This document shows positions 8,013 through 16,402 of a stretch of DNA of 64,000 bases, in pieces. The notes below the pieces were generated by a model. That model worked only from the letters and a program-made list of their open reading frames with translations. It was not told where the DNA came from and did not search any database. How positions within the stretch are numbered: position 1 is the first letter of the stretch; every line of letters starts with the position of its first letter. The DNA is taken from the NCBI GenBank assembly GCA_946401725.1, contig CAMIVE010000007.1, positions 1 through 64,000 on the forward strand, given 5' to 3'. This stretch comes from an uncultured Bacteroidales bacterium. GTDB taxonomy: Bacteria > Bacteroidota > Bacteroidia > Bacteroidales > P3. The position numbers were made by a program, and so were the translations under genes.

Positions 8013-8843
8013 CTATAAGATGTAGGGGAGGGCTTTCTGTTCATTCTGTGCAGTGTGTTGTTTTGCTTGTCGGCGCTGCGCTATCTTCTGGTTGATCCAG
8101 TACGTCAAATCTGCCGCCAAGACGCCTATGCAGGCGCCGCTCACCACGTCGCCGGTCCAGTGGCGGTCGTTGTATATCCGCATCAGTCCGGTCACCGTCG
8201 CCACGGCGTACCCGGCGACAGGCACCCATGCCTCCTGCCGTCCATATTCCAGTCGCAGCAGCTCTGCGCCGCAGAAGGCGGTGGCGGTATGTCCCGACGG
8301 GAAACTGGTGCTCGATCCTCGGTCGGGACGCCATTCGCGTACCGTATGTTTTAAAGAAAAAACCATCACCGACGATACCACAAAGGCTTCGGCGGAAATC
8401 AATGTCGTCTGTAGCAGGTTGTAGTCGGACTCCAATCCAGCCAATTTTAGTCCTGCAGTGGCCGCTAAAGGCAGGTACAGCAGCAGGTTGTCGAAAGTCA
8501 CTGTCTGGTTGTCTGTATGTCTGCGCCGCCATAGTTGCGTCTCTTCGCGTACCAGTTTGTTCACCCGTTGTGAGGCCTCCAGGTAGAAAGGCGATGTGCC
8601 GGCTATCGCCGCAAGGCTCCATGCTGTTGCCGTTGTCGGCATCTCCCACAGCGGCCGTGCCGACAATCCCTGGGGTCCCTTGTCGTTTTCCGTTGCCGAC
8701 CACGCAAACGACACGATTTCGGCTGCGATGCAATCCACCGATGTCGAGTCTGTCGCCACACTGTGCTCTGGCGTTTGCCCTGAAGCGTTCCCTGCAGCAA
8801 GCAGCATGCTCGCCCATACCGCGATCTTCAAACCTCTTGTCAT
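8013..8843 (-). CDS. PAP2-family membrane phosphatase
   Basis: This 276-residue protein carries the three type 2 phosphatidic acid phosphatase motifs: K-H-T-V-R-E-W-R-P-D, F-P-S-G-H-T-A and D-R-H-W-T-G-D-V-V-S-G; the two His and one Asp form the catalytic site. A signal peptide ends around residue 22 (A-S-G-Q), and several hydrophobic helices surround the motifs. Members dephosphorylate lipid pyrophosphates, phosphatidates or lipid A; the exact substrate cannot be read from sequence. The start at 8843 was chosen over an upstream in-frame ATG (8888) because it gives a clean signal peptide and a 4-nt ATGA overlap with comB. TrmO follows 3 nt downstream. Confidence 0.88.
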   Translation of the reverse strand: MTRGLKIAVWASMLLAAGNASGQTPEHSVATDSTSVDCIAAEIVSFAWSATENDKGPQGLSARPLWEMPTTATAWSLAAIAGTSPFYLEASQRVNKLVREETQLWRRRHTDNQTVTFDNLLLYLPLAATAGLKLAGLESDYNLLQTTLISAEAFVVSSVMVFSLKHTVREWRPDRGSSTSFPSGHTATAFCGAELLRLEYGRQEAWVPVAGYAVATVTGLMRIYNDRHWTGDVVSGACIGVLAADLTYWINQKIAQRRQAKQHTAQNEQKALPYIL

Positions 8844-9553
8844 AGGGCTCTCAGTTTTCCATCTTCCATCATGGGTACTATGTCGCAATGGTCACTCTGC
8901 AACGCCCATTCAATATCGGCAGTGCATCCTAGTCGCCGCAGCCGTTCCACATGTGTGGCGTTGTCGCAATACCGTGCGGCGTCGCCCTTGCAGGCCTCCC
9001 ATAGTGTTGCCGCCATCATCGCGGCGTCGTTCACCCGTTCCACCTTTGTGCCCAGCGTTTCGATTTTCGCCGCCAGTGCGCCGCCGAAAAGGGTGTCTTC
9101 CATCGAAGGCTCCCCCTTCCATCCCGAGCACAGCACCACCACACGCTTCTGGTTCGTCAGTTTTTGTGCCAAAGCGGTCAAGTTGGCGAAGCATCCCACA
9201 AATACCGGACCTCCCGCGCTGGCGGCAGTACGTATTGCCACCGTCCCGTTGGTCGTTGAGTAGGCCAGCCGTTCCCCTTTCAGTTGCATCGTCAGGTATT
9301 CCGTCGGCGAGTTTCCGCACTGAGCCCCGTACAGTTTTTCGCCGTTGCGTTCTGCCGCCAGCAGATAGCCCATAGCTTTGTATGGCGGCAATGCTTCGAG
9401 AGTCGCTAAAGGCACAATCTCCTGTACGCCGGCCATAAAGGCCGCACAGATAGCCGACGATGCCCGCAGTACATCCACAGCCACCGTCGCCGTTGCATCC
9501 ACCAGTGTCCTCCCCCCGAAAAGGGTAGGAGAGAGTATCAATTCATATTTCAT
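8840..9553 (-). CDS. comB: ComB-like 2-phosphosulfolactate phosphatase
   Basis: These 237 residues match the ComB family, Mg-dependent phosphatases that remove phosphate from 2-phosphosulfolactate to give sulfolactate. Typical blocks are D-V-L-R-A-S-S near the N-terminus, G-N-S-P-T-E-Y, S-T-T-N-G-T (a signature), L-C-S-G-W-K-G and the E-D-T-L-F-G-G-A-L segment. In archaea and some bacteria the enzyme belongs to coenzyme M synthesis; in Bacteroidetes its metabolic context (for example sulfonated lipids or sulfolactate) is not established, and no comA or comC is nearby. The start at 9553 (MKYELIL) is preferred over one 10 codons upstream because family members begin there. Probable first gene of the operon with the PAP2 phosphatase and trmO. 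Confidence 0.87.
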   Translation of the reverse strand: MKYELILSPTLFGGRTLVDATATVAVDVLRASSAICAAFMAGVQEIVPLATLEALPPYKAMGYLLAAERNGEKLYGAQCGNSPTEYLTMQLKGERLAYSTTNGTVAIRTAASAGGPVFVGCFANLTALAQKLTNQKRVVVLCSGWKGEPSMEDTLFGGALAAKIETLGTKVERVNDAAMMAATLWEACKGDAARYCDNATHVERLRRLGCTADIEWALQSDHCDIVPMMEDGKLRAL

Positions 9554-9638
9554 CTCAATTGTTTTTACCAACCCTGACCACAACTCGATCCTGATATGTG
9601 GGATTGTTGAGCGACCCTTTAAAACTCATTAACAAAAA

Positions 9639-10030
9639 AATACGACAGCCTGTAAGCCGGGTTCTGTAGCCGCTTCAAGAAGAGGCTCCCTATCATTAAT
9701 CTAGGACATCCGTCACCGGATGCCTCCATCAACCTACCCCCCGGCAACGGGCGAGTCAACCCTTGACTGCCGGTATATTTGGTCTTTCAGCCCATAAGGT
9801 TTGCCATCAGGTACATCGCTGTACCCGTCGTGAGCTCTTGCCTCGCGTTTTCACCCTTGCTTGCGGTTGCGGGTCTCCCCGTCGACTCAAGCGGTATCTT
9901 TTCTGTGGCACTGTCTGTGGCGCGCCGCTTGCGCGGCGCGCCCCTTCCCGTTAGGAAGTATGGCGACTCTCTGCTGCCCGGACTTTCCTCCTTCAGCTTG
10001 CGCTGCCGGCGATAGGGCGGCTGCCGTATT
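9639..10030 (-). ncRNA. rnpB: RNase P RNA (bacterial type A)
   Basis: The minus strand shows the hallmark RNase P RNA segments: GAGGAAAGTCCGGGC near the 5' end (P4 5' strand), a central GGGTGAAAACGCGAGG-like region, and AACCCGGCTTACAGGC at the 3' end (P4 3' strand and specificity end). The two ends pair as helix P1 (10019-10030 with 9639-9650, one G.U), which fixes the boundaries at about 392 nt. A GC-rich GCGCGCC hairpin forms one of the extended helices. The -7 box TACTTTTG at 10037-10044 places the transcription start right at the mature 5' end, and a T-run follows the 3' end. It is the catalytic RNA that trims the 5' leaders of tRNA precursors. Confidence 0.97.
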
Positions 10031-10036
10031 TGGCTG

Positions 10037-10044
10037 CAAAAGTA
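10037..10044 (-). promoter_or_regulatory. rnpB promoter -7 box (TACTTTTG)
   Basis: The minus strand reads TACTTTTGCAG, 7 nt upstream of the predicted RNase P RNA 5' end. The spacing agrees with the Bacteroidetes -7 position and supports both calls. Confidence 0.75.
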
Positions 10045-10169
10045 CAAAAAAAAATCCATTCCCTCGGCCCTCTTACATAATGAGATAATTCTCAACACAA
10101 TCTCTTCCCATTCGTCCCCTTTAACTTCCATTTTTACTTCCAATTTTACTTCCCTTTTTACTCCCCTCA

Positions 10170-10207
10170 AAAAAAAGACAGGCCGGCAACCGCCAGCCTG
10201 TCTTTTC
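10170..10207 (-). terminator. Terminator after the type B T9SS protein gene
   Basis: The stem GACAGGCTGGC / GCCGGCCTGTC (one G.U) is followed by a run of T on the minus strand, 20 nt beyond the stop codon. A degenerate (T)TTTACTTCC repeat lies just to its left (10127-10166). Confidence 0.8.
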
Positions 10208-10227
10208 TTATGTGGAATAGTCTTTCT

Positions 10228-13200
10228 CTATCTGATCACCTCTACAGCTCCGTTGCGCTGTATGTCGCCAAGGAAGCCCTTGCCCACAAAGCGCCAGAAG
10301 TAGGTGCCTGCCGGGATATTGTCCGCTGCCGGATCCCAGAAGTCATCGTCCGAGGCGATATTCTCTTTGTAGAATACCCGTTTGCCCCAGCGGTCGTAGA
10401 TGGCCAGCGAGTTGTTCGGGTAACCCATTCCGTCCACCAGGTTCTTGATGACGAAGCGGTCGTTCACACCGTCCCCGTTGGGCGTCACCGCTGTCGGGAA
10501 CTGCAGGAAGTCGTTCACCAGCAGGATGCTGTTCTCGATGGTGTCGCGGCATTCGATGATATAGCCCGAGGGACCCAGGTTCTCTGTCTTGGCAATCAGA
10601 CGTACAATGTAGTTGCCTGAGATGTCCTCGCCGTTGGTGTACCATTCAAAGGTGGGGTTCACATCACGCAGCGTGTGGTACGATACCGTGTTGTCGCGGT
10701 CGTACTGGATCTCCCAGTAGTATTCGTTATCCGGTGACTGTGGAATTGTCTGGTTGATCAGCGCAATCTCCGGATGCAGCACCGTCGGTGTCATCGGCTC
10801 CCATGAGAAGCGTGCCACAGGGCTCGAATACACCGTGATCAGGTCTTCGTAGATCAGCGAGTCGCGGCAGCCATGCTGGTTAGATGCGTAGTATTTGAAA
10901 TCGTATTGGCCGGTACCGTAGGTATGGGTCGGGCTCTTCGAGGTCGAGGTGTCGCCGTCGCCAAACACCCAGTAGTAGCTGTCTGCGTTGACTGTCGAGT
11001 TCTCGAATTTGATGGTGAAGGGTTCGCAGCCTTCCAAGGGATAGATGCCCGGGTCGAAATTGGGCGTCGGCTGCGGGTAGATGTTCACACGTACCGAGTC
11101 GCGGGCTACGCAGGTTACATGTTCCTGATAGTTCTGCACCTCTACGGTGTATAGCGTTGAGGTACCCATCTCTGCCCTTGTGGATATGGTGTCGGTCTCC
11201 TGTCCGAAAGGATCCCACCGGAAGGTCTGGTTCGTTTCTTCCGTATGGGCGTCTTTGCCGTCGAGGACGATTGTTTCGATGTCGCAAATCAGTCTGTCAG
11301 GTCCCAGTTCGGGTTTCGGCATCCATACCGAGGTCTGGTGGGTCACCGTGTCCCAAATGCAGCCGAAGTCGTCGTAGATTTTCACGTTGATGGGGAACCA
11401 GCCGGCCGTGTCGGGTGTACGGACCACCGAGCGGACGGTATCCATGGCGTAGATGTTCACGCCTCTCCATTTGCCGGTCTCGAAGTCGCCGTAGGTCGAG
11501 TCGGGTTTCCAGACCACACTGTCGATGCCCACCTGGTAGTTGCAGCCCAAGCCTTGGTTGATACCGCAGATATCCATCGACCAGTTGAACACCCAGCCGT
11601 TGTCTGCACTCCAGAAGTCCCAAACTTGGATACTCCATTCGCCGTTCAGCGGACATCCTATCAGCTCTTCGAATTTCGATGCGGGCAGGTAGTAGTCGCT
11701 CTTCTCTTCATGGTTGCTGGGATGTTTGGTTCGGAATGAACTGTTGGGGGCTGTATATCCAGCCTGTGCATAGGGGGCTGGGACTTGTATGAATGAATAA
11801 TCGGTTATTTGGTCAATGTAGGCTGCTGTAGATGCGATGTATTCTTCGGGTGCACCGTAAACATTGGCTTTTCTGCCTGTGACAAGCGTATAGTCGGCGT
11901 TTCTGGAGAAGCAGTAGTCATATCCGATGCCATACATGTTGCAGACGGAATCGCAATGCTGCTCTGCTGGTGTAGCACCAGGACATTGACTGTCGTGTCC
12001 CCAGTCGTCGCTTCCTCCATAGGGGATGCCGGTATAGGTGCCGCTACCGCCCATGGCAGTCTGAGGAATCGAGTCGGCACCGGGCGTGCCGGGTGCTGTC
12101 AACGGGTCACAGCTGCCGGTACCCGCAGAGGAACATTTCGTGCCGTATTTCAGAATGGCGCGCTTGCCGGTCGGGCAAATCAACGTCAGACGGTAGTCTC
12201 CCATAAAGGAGTGCTCATAATTGATACAGACGGAACAAATGTCACTTGCCGAATTCACCGTACGGCCTGCAGGGAAGTCGTCGAAGAAAATGGTGGCTCG
12301 GAAAGCATCGTCCTCGTCGGCTTGGGGACAGTTGTAGCCTTTGCCGTCGGGAATGAAGGTCTTGCAGTCTATGCTCTTGCTCTTCTGCTGCTCAAACGAG
12401 ATATACTGCAGTGTGATGGTGGCGTTGTCGCCGTCGTAGCCGATATTTACGATGTTCGAGTCGCTGTTACACATATTGTCCAGGTCGAAGATCGTCTTGA
12501 TGGGGTTCTGCGCGATACGCACACGCACCGACTCCAATGTCGCCGATCGGCATCCGCGACCGTCCACTATCTTCAATGTCACGTCATAGCAGTCCAAATC
12601 TCTGTAAAAGACGGGATTTCCGTTGGGAAGCACGCCGTTGCGGGCGTTGATGTTCACGAGCGTGTCGCCGTTGCCGTAGTTCCAGTAGAACATCGACCAG
12701 CTGTCTGCGGCACCGTAACCGTAGTAGTTTGTGTAGTCTCCGTGACCTCTGAAAATCACACCTTGTCCTTTGCACAGGTGTACGCCTCTGAACCAGTTCG
12801 AATCCAGATACATCTCCGTCGAGTCGGCATTGTACGAGGTGTCCACCTGGCACACCCAGCGTACATAGCCGCTGTCGACAATGACACCGTTAGAGGTCTT
12901 GTAATATATAGAGTCGATGACGGGAGTCACCACTTCACACTCTGTACGGCACAGCACCGAGACGGCGAATCCGGTGCCGCTCACGCCGTCACCGTTGGTC
13001 TTCAACCGCAGCGTCAGCATGCCTGTGGAATTCAGGGTCGACGGATAAATCGTGATGTTCTGCAACGGGTTGAGGGTGTTGTTGGCCATAATCAGCACGG
13101 GATAGGAGATATCAGGTCCGTCATAGATGTACAGCGTGTCGTGGAAATCTATGTCGAACTGTTCAAACAACAGACTCATCTTGGTGCCGGGTTGCCCCGA

Positions 13201-13428
13201 GCAGTCTCCCTTGACAGTGATGTATTTGTCGTAGGGGGTGTTGTCGCGGTATTGGCCGTTCACCGGAGCATCGTCGCAGATGATCGTCAATCCTAAAAGA
13301 CCGTCTGTCACAACCATCTGTACGGTATCTCCGTTGTTCTGTCCATACAAGTAAACAATACCGCCGTTCTGGCTGTATGCCCATTGCATTGCCAGCAGAG
13401 CGATTGCTAATGTCAATATTTTTTTCAT
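10228..13428 (-). CDS. Large secreted protein with CUB-like, P-domain-like and PKD modules and a T9SS type B C-terminal domain
   Basis: This 1066-residue protein has a signal peptide (1-19), then a CUB-like region (about 60-155, with F-D-I-D-F-H-D-T-L-Y-I-Y-D-G-P). A proprotein-convertase P-domain-like region lies at about 430-630 (N-G-E-W-S-I-Q-V-W-D-F ... G-W-V-F-N-W-S-M), and a PKD domain at about 800-880 (Y-W-V-F-G-D-G-D-T-S). The final 90 residues form the gliding-motility-associated C-terminal domain (F-P-T-A-V-T-P-N-G-D-G-V-N-D, then I-Y-D-R-W-G and P-A-G-T-Y-F-W). That last domain marks T9SS type B export to the cell surface. No catalytic domain is visible, so an adhesin or surface scaffold is the best guess. 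The small secreted protein at 13453 lies 24 nt upstream, probably in the same operon. Confidence 0.88.
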   Translation of the reverse strand: MKKILTLAIALLAMQWAYSQNGGIVYLYGQNNGDTVQMVVTDGLLGLTIICDDAPVNGQYRDNTPYDKYITVKGDCSGQPGTKMSLLFEQFDIDFHDTLYIYDGPDISYPVLIMANNTLNPLQNITIYPSTLNSTGMLTLRLKTNGDGVSGTGFAVSVLCRTECEVVTPVIDSIYYKTSNGVIVDSGYVRWVCQVDTSYNADSTEMYLDSNWFRGVHLCKGQGVIFRGHGDYTNYYGYGAADSWSMFYWNYGNGDTLVNINARNGVLPNGNPVFYRDLDCYDVTLKIVDGRGCRSATLESVRVRIAQNPIKTIFDLDNMCNSDSNIVNIGYDGDNATITLQYISFEQQKSKSIDCKTFIPDGKGYNCPQADEDDAFRATIFFDDFPAGRTVNSASDICSVCINYEHSFMGDYRLTLICPTGKRAILKYGTKCSSAGTGSCDPLTAPGTPGADSIPQTAMGGSGTYTGIPYGGSDDWGHDSQCPGATPAEQHCDSVCNMYGIGYDYCFSRNADYTLVTGRKANVYGAPEEYIASTAAYIDQITDYSFIQVPAPYAQAGYTAPNSSFRTKHPSNHEEKSDYYLPASKFEELIGCPLNGEWSIQVWDFWSADNGWVFNWSMDICGINQGLGCNYQVGIDSVVWKPDSTYGDFETGKWRGVNIYAMDTVRSVVRTPDTAGWFPINVKIYDDFGCIWDTVTHQTSVWMPKPELGPDRLICDIETIVLDGKDAHTEETNQTFRWDPFGQETDTISTRAEMGTSTLYTVEVQNYQEHVTCVARDSVRVNIYPQPTPNFDPGIYPLEGCEPFTIKFENSTVNADSYYWVFGDGDTSTSKSPTHTYGTGQYDFKYYASNQHGCRDSLIYEDLITVYSSPVARFSWEPMTPTVLHPEIALINQTIPQSPDNEYYWEIQYDRDNTVSYHTLRDVNPTFEWYTNGEDISGNYIVRLIAKTENLGPSGYIIECRDTIENSILLVNDFLQFPTAVTPNGDGVNDRFVIKNLVDGMGYPNNSLAIYDRWGKRVFYKENIASDDDFWDPAADNIPAGTYFWRFVGKGFLGDIQRNGAVEVIR

Positions 13429-13452
13429 AATTTCCTCGTTTTTAGGTTTCGG

Positions 13453-13914
13453 TTAACGTTCATCTGTGTTTCTGTCTAACTCGGTATTCGGGTCTCCGGT
13501 CATGGTTACGACATCTTTGTATGAACGCAATGCCAGGTATTGATACTCCGAATTCGGTGTCCTGAAGTACAGCGTCTGTCCGAATTCCATGGGCTGGTAC
13601 CGCGGAAAGTCATAGGCATAGTAGCTCAGCGAATCCAGGTTCACTACATAATCCATCGTGAGGTATTCTTGGGTGTGTATATTCTTCAACACGCTGATGT
13701 TCATCACTGCAGCCCCGGCGGGTACTTCGTTGGTCACGTAAAAACTGTTGCGCGAGTAGCGGCAGTAGTAGTCCAGCTTGGCGGGTGAAAACAGGCTCAC
13801 TTTCGCTGTGTTGAAATTGAACTTACCCGACACGATGTATTCGCAGTCCTGCGCCTGCAGTTTCCCTGCAAACAGCGTCGTCGCGATTATCGCCAATAGC
13901 AAGAATTTTTTCAT
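13453..13914 (-). CDS. Small secreted protein of unknown function
   Basis: This 153-residue protein has a signal peptide (1-21, cleaved after A-Q-A). The mature part is rich in Tyr, Phe and beta-strand patterns, with a Cys at each end of the first strand region (D-C-E-Y; Y-Y-C-R-Y). I do not recognise a family. The start at 13914 was chosen because it opens a clean signal peptide; the frame upstream to 14004 is not signal-like. It precedes the 1066-residue T9SS protein by 24 nt and may assist it. The gene occupies the place, directly after rnfE, where many Bacteroidales have rnfA, but it is not RnfA-like. Confidence 0.7.
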   Translation of the reverse strand: MKKFLLLAIIATTLFAGKLQAQDCEYIVSGKFNFNTAKVSLFSPAKLDYYCRYSRNSFYVTNEVPAGAAVMNISVLKNIHTQEYLTMDYVVNLDSLSYYAYDFPRYQPMEFGQTLYFRTPNSEYQYLALRSYKDVVTMTGDPNTELDRNTDER

Positions 13915-14011
13915 TTCTGTATATTTTTTTGTTTTTCTCTCTGATGCTATAGTGCCTCTTTTGTGAAAAAAAGACGAAAATAAAATCTTAAAAAAAGTTA
14001 ACACTTCTCGC

Positions 14012-14596
14012 TCAACTCTTCTTGAGCCGGTTGATGGCTGCCATCAGCAGACCCAGACAGATGAATCCGCCAGGAGCAAGGATAAACAGCAGCATGCCGT
14101 CGGCTCCGCCGATGAAGTTGTGGTCGAAGAAACTGCCCGATCCCAAGGCTTCACGCACAATGCCCAGCAGGGTCAGCGCCCAGGTGAAACCAAGACCCAT
14201 GAACACGCCGTCAAGCATCGAGTGCCACACGTTGTTCTTCGAGGCGAAGGCTTCGGCACGTCCCAGCACGATGCAGTTCACCACAATCAGCGGGATAAAC
14301 AGACCCAGCGACTCGTACAGGCTCGGCAGGAAGCCCTGCATCACCATCTGCACGATGGTTACAAAGGTGGCTATCACAACAATAAAGCAGGGGATGCGCA
14401 CCTTGTCGGGAATCACCGTCTTCAACAGCGAAATGACAATGTTGCTCATCATCAGCACAAAAGTGGTGGCCAGTCCCATACAGAGTCCGTTCACGGCCGA
14501 TGTGGTGGTGGCCAGCGTGGGACACATACCCAGTATCAGCACCCAGGTCGGGTTCTCTTTCAAAAGTCCGTTCTTGATGATCTCCTTGGCTTTCAT
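14012..14596 (-). CDS. rnfE: Electron transport complex subunit RnfE
   Basis: This 194-residue membrane protein has six predicted helices. The opening N-P-T-W-V-L-I-L-G-M-C-P-T-L-A-T-T block (about 15-31), followed by A-V-N-G-L, is the RnfE/NqrD signature and separates it from its paralogue RnfA. RnfE and RnfA normally form a pseudo-symmetric pair in the inner membrane with an iron-sulfur centre between them. The ATG overlaps the end of rnfG by 4 nt. No rnfA follows: 13914-14012 is a short A/T-rich leader and then an unrelated secreted protein. Confidence 0.95.
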   Translation of the reverse strand: MKAKEIIKNGLLKENPTWVLILGMCPTLATTTSAVNGLCMGLATTFVLMMSNIVISLLKTVIPDKVRIPCFIVVIATFVTIVQMVMQGFLPSLYESLGLFIPLIVVNCIVLGRAEAFASKNNVWHSMLDGVFMGLGFTWALTLLGIVREALGSGSFFDHNFIGGADGMLLFILAPGGFICLGLLMAAINRLKKS

Positions 14597-15243
14597 TGTT
14601 CGTTTCCTCCTTTCTCAGTTAAAAAAGCTTTGTATGCCGTGTTCACCAGTCCGCAGAAAGCACGCGATGTGATGGTCGAGCCGGTGATGGCGTCCACGTC
14701 GCCCTCGTTGCCTTTCTTCACGCCTAAGGGTTTCTCGTTCATGTTCTTGCCTATCACGTTTCCTTTGCCGTCGCGCTGGAACCACTGGCCGGCTTTGGCT
14801 CCCAGTCCGGGGGTCTCGTTCGATTCCAGTATGTCGTAACCCAGTATGTTGCCTTCGGCGTCAAAGCCTACCATCGCTTTCAGCCGTCCGCCGAATCCGG
14901 CGTCGCTGTAGCTCTCCACGGCCTTGCCTACCACTTTGCCCTCGGCGTCGGTGGCGGTATAGCGGGTCAGGACAAACTCGGTCGGCTTGCCTTTGATGGT
15001 GTCGGTCAGCGTCACCGTGTCAACCGTATAGTCTTTGTATATGGGAACCATCTTGGTGCTGTCGTTGGGATCGGGCACCGACAACACTTTGGTCACGGCC
15101 TCGGCGGTCTTTTTCTTGTTCACATCCTCAATCGGTCCCTTGGTCACTCTGTTCACCAGGGCCAGTGCCAAACTCGCTACCAGCGCAATCAGTGTCAGCG
15201 CCAGCAGCATGTTCTTCAATGTTGATTCAGCTTTCTTTGCCAT
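14593..15243 (-). CDS. rnfG: Electron transport complex subunit RnfG (covalent FMN)
   Basis: This 216-residue protein has one N-terminal transmembrane helix (about 12-33) and a periplasmic FMN-binding domain. The flavinylation motif is D-A-I-T-G-S-T-I-T-S near residues 180-190; the threonine in it would carry FMN through a phosphoester bond made by ApbE. The second position is Ser rather than the more usual Ala, still within the accepted motif. The G-L-G-A-K and G-F-G-G-R-L-K blocks are also family-typical. It lies between rnfD and rnfE in the expected order. Confidence 0.95.
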   Translation of the reverse strand: MAKKAESTLKNMLLALTLIALVASLALALVNRVTKGPIEDVNKKKTAEAVTKVLSVPDPNDSTKMVPIYKDYTVDTVTLTDTIKGKPTEFVLTRYTATDAEGKVVGKAVESYSDAGFGGRLKAMVGFDAEGNILGYDILESNETPGLGAKAGQWFQRDGKGNVIGKNMNEKPLGVKKGNEGDVDAITGSTITSRAFCGLVNTAYKAFLTEKGGNEQ

Positions 15244-15336
15244 AAGATTTATATGGAATATTTATTTTTCTTTTTCTTTAATCATTGTCTGGAACCCAGA
15301 CTTCATTCAACGAAAAACGCTTGAATTCTTGAACGT

Positions 15337-16311
15337 TTAATTCGCAAACCGTTTGGGCTTGCACCATCTGTTGATCAGCGGGGTGACCGAGTTCATCAGC
15401 AGGATGGCGAAACTCACGCCTTCGGGATACTGGCCCCAGTTGCGGATGATGATGGTCAGCAGTCCGCAGCCGACACCGAAGATAAGCTGGCCGCTCTTAG
15501 CCATCGGCGACGTGACCATGTCGGTGGCCATAAAGCAGGCTCCCAGCATGATACCGCCGGTGAGGATGGTGGTCACGGGATCGACAAATGCCGTCTTGTC
15601 GCAAAGCCACAGGATACCGCTGAAGATGAATGCAGTGCCGATGAACGACACGGGAATATGCCAGCTGATGATTTTACGGCACAGCAGGTAGATGGCACCT
15701 ATCAGAATGGCCACTGCGGAGACTTCGCCGAGCGAACCGCCCATATGGCCGATAAAGTATTGCATCACGTCGCCGGCGGCTCCTACACCCTGCTCCTTGA
15801 TCAGACCCAGTGGTGTGGCTCCTGTCGTGGCGTCGGTCGTGGGCACACTCACCATCGAGAAAAGGTTCTCGCCAGGTTTGGGCCACGTGGTCATCTGTAC
15901 GGGGAAGGAGATGAGCATGAATACGCGTCCCACCAATGCGGGGTTGAAGGGGTTCTTGCCCAGCCCGCCGAAACTCATCTTGCCGATGCCGATGGCTACC
16001 AGCGCACCGATGATCACCAGCCACATCATCTCACGGGTGGCGGGCACGTTGAAGGCCAGCAACAAACCGGTGACTACGGCCGATCCGTCGCAGATGGTCG
16101 ACGGACTCTTCATGATAAACTTCTCAATCAGCCATTGGAACAGCACACAGCTGGCAACGGAAATGATACTGATGAGCAGTGCGTTCAGTCCGAAAAAGGC
16201 AACGGCGACTATCAGGGTCGGCACTAATGCCAGATTCACTCGCCACATGATCTTTCGGGTCGATTCATCACTGTGTACATGTGGTGATCCGGATACATTC
16301 AGCAATTTCAT
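15337..16311 (-). CDS. rnfD: Electron transport complex subunit RnfD
   Basis: This 324-residue inner membrane protein has about nine helices. The FMN attachment motif A-T-T-G-A-T-P-L (about 165-172) lies in a periplasmic loop, and G-K-M-S-F-G-G-L-G-K-N-P-F-N-P-A-L-V-G-R is a strong RnfD/NqrB signature. It forms the membrane core of the ion-translocating ferredoxin:NAD oxidoreductase. Gaps of about 91-93 nt separate it from rnfC and rnfG, a little wider than the other junctions of the operon. Confidence 0.95.
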   Translation of the reverse strand: MKLLNVSGSPHVHSDESTRKIMWRVNLALVPTLIVAVAFFGLNALLISIISVASCVLFQWLIEKFIMKSPSTICDGSAVVTGLLLAFNVPATREMMWLVIIGALVAIGIGKMSFGGLGKNPFNPALVGRVFMLISFPVQMTTWPKPGENLFSMVSVPTTDATTGATPLGLIKEQGVGAAGDVMQYFIGHMGGSLGEVSAVAILIGAIYLLCRKIISWHIPVSFIGTAFIFSGILWLCDKTAFVDPVTTILTGGIMLGACFMATDMVTSPMAKSGQLIFGVGCGLLTIIIRNWGQYPEGVSFAILLMNSVTPLINRWCKPKRFAN

Positions 16312-16402
16312 ATGTAATGTTGTTTAGTTTTTATTTGCAATATTTATTTATAGAATCAATATTTATAAAGGAAACCTTCAAACGTTTCTTCGTTCCCGTT
16401 CC

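Noticed and set aside
9787-10170. 127-codon frame over the RNase P RNA region
   Set aside because: The sequence is explained fully by rnpB (P1 and P4 pairings, promoter, T-run); the frame has no protein-like conservation.
11809-13296. 495-codon plus-strand frame opposite the type B T9SS protein
   Set aside because: No start context or domain; the minus-strand protein is complete with CUB-like, PKD and C-terminal domains.
13453-14004. Gene after rnfE considered as a diverged rnfA
   Set aside because: The product is a small secreted beta-type protein with a signal peptide and lacks the six membrane helices of RnfA.
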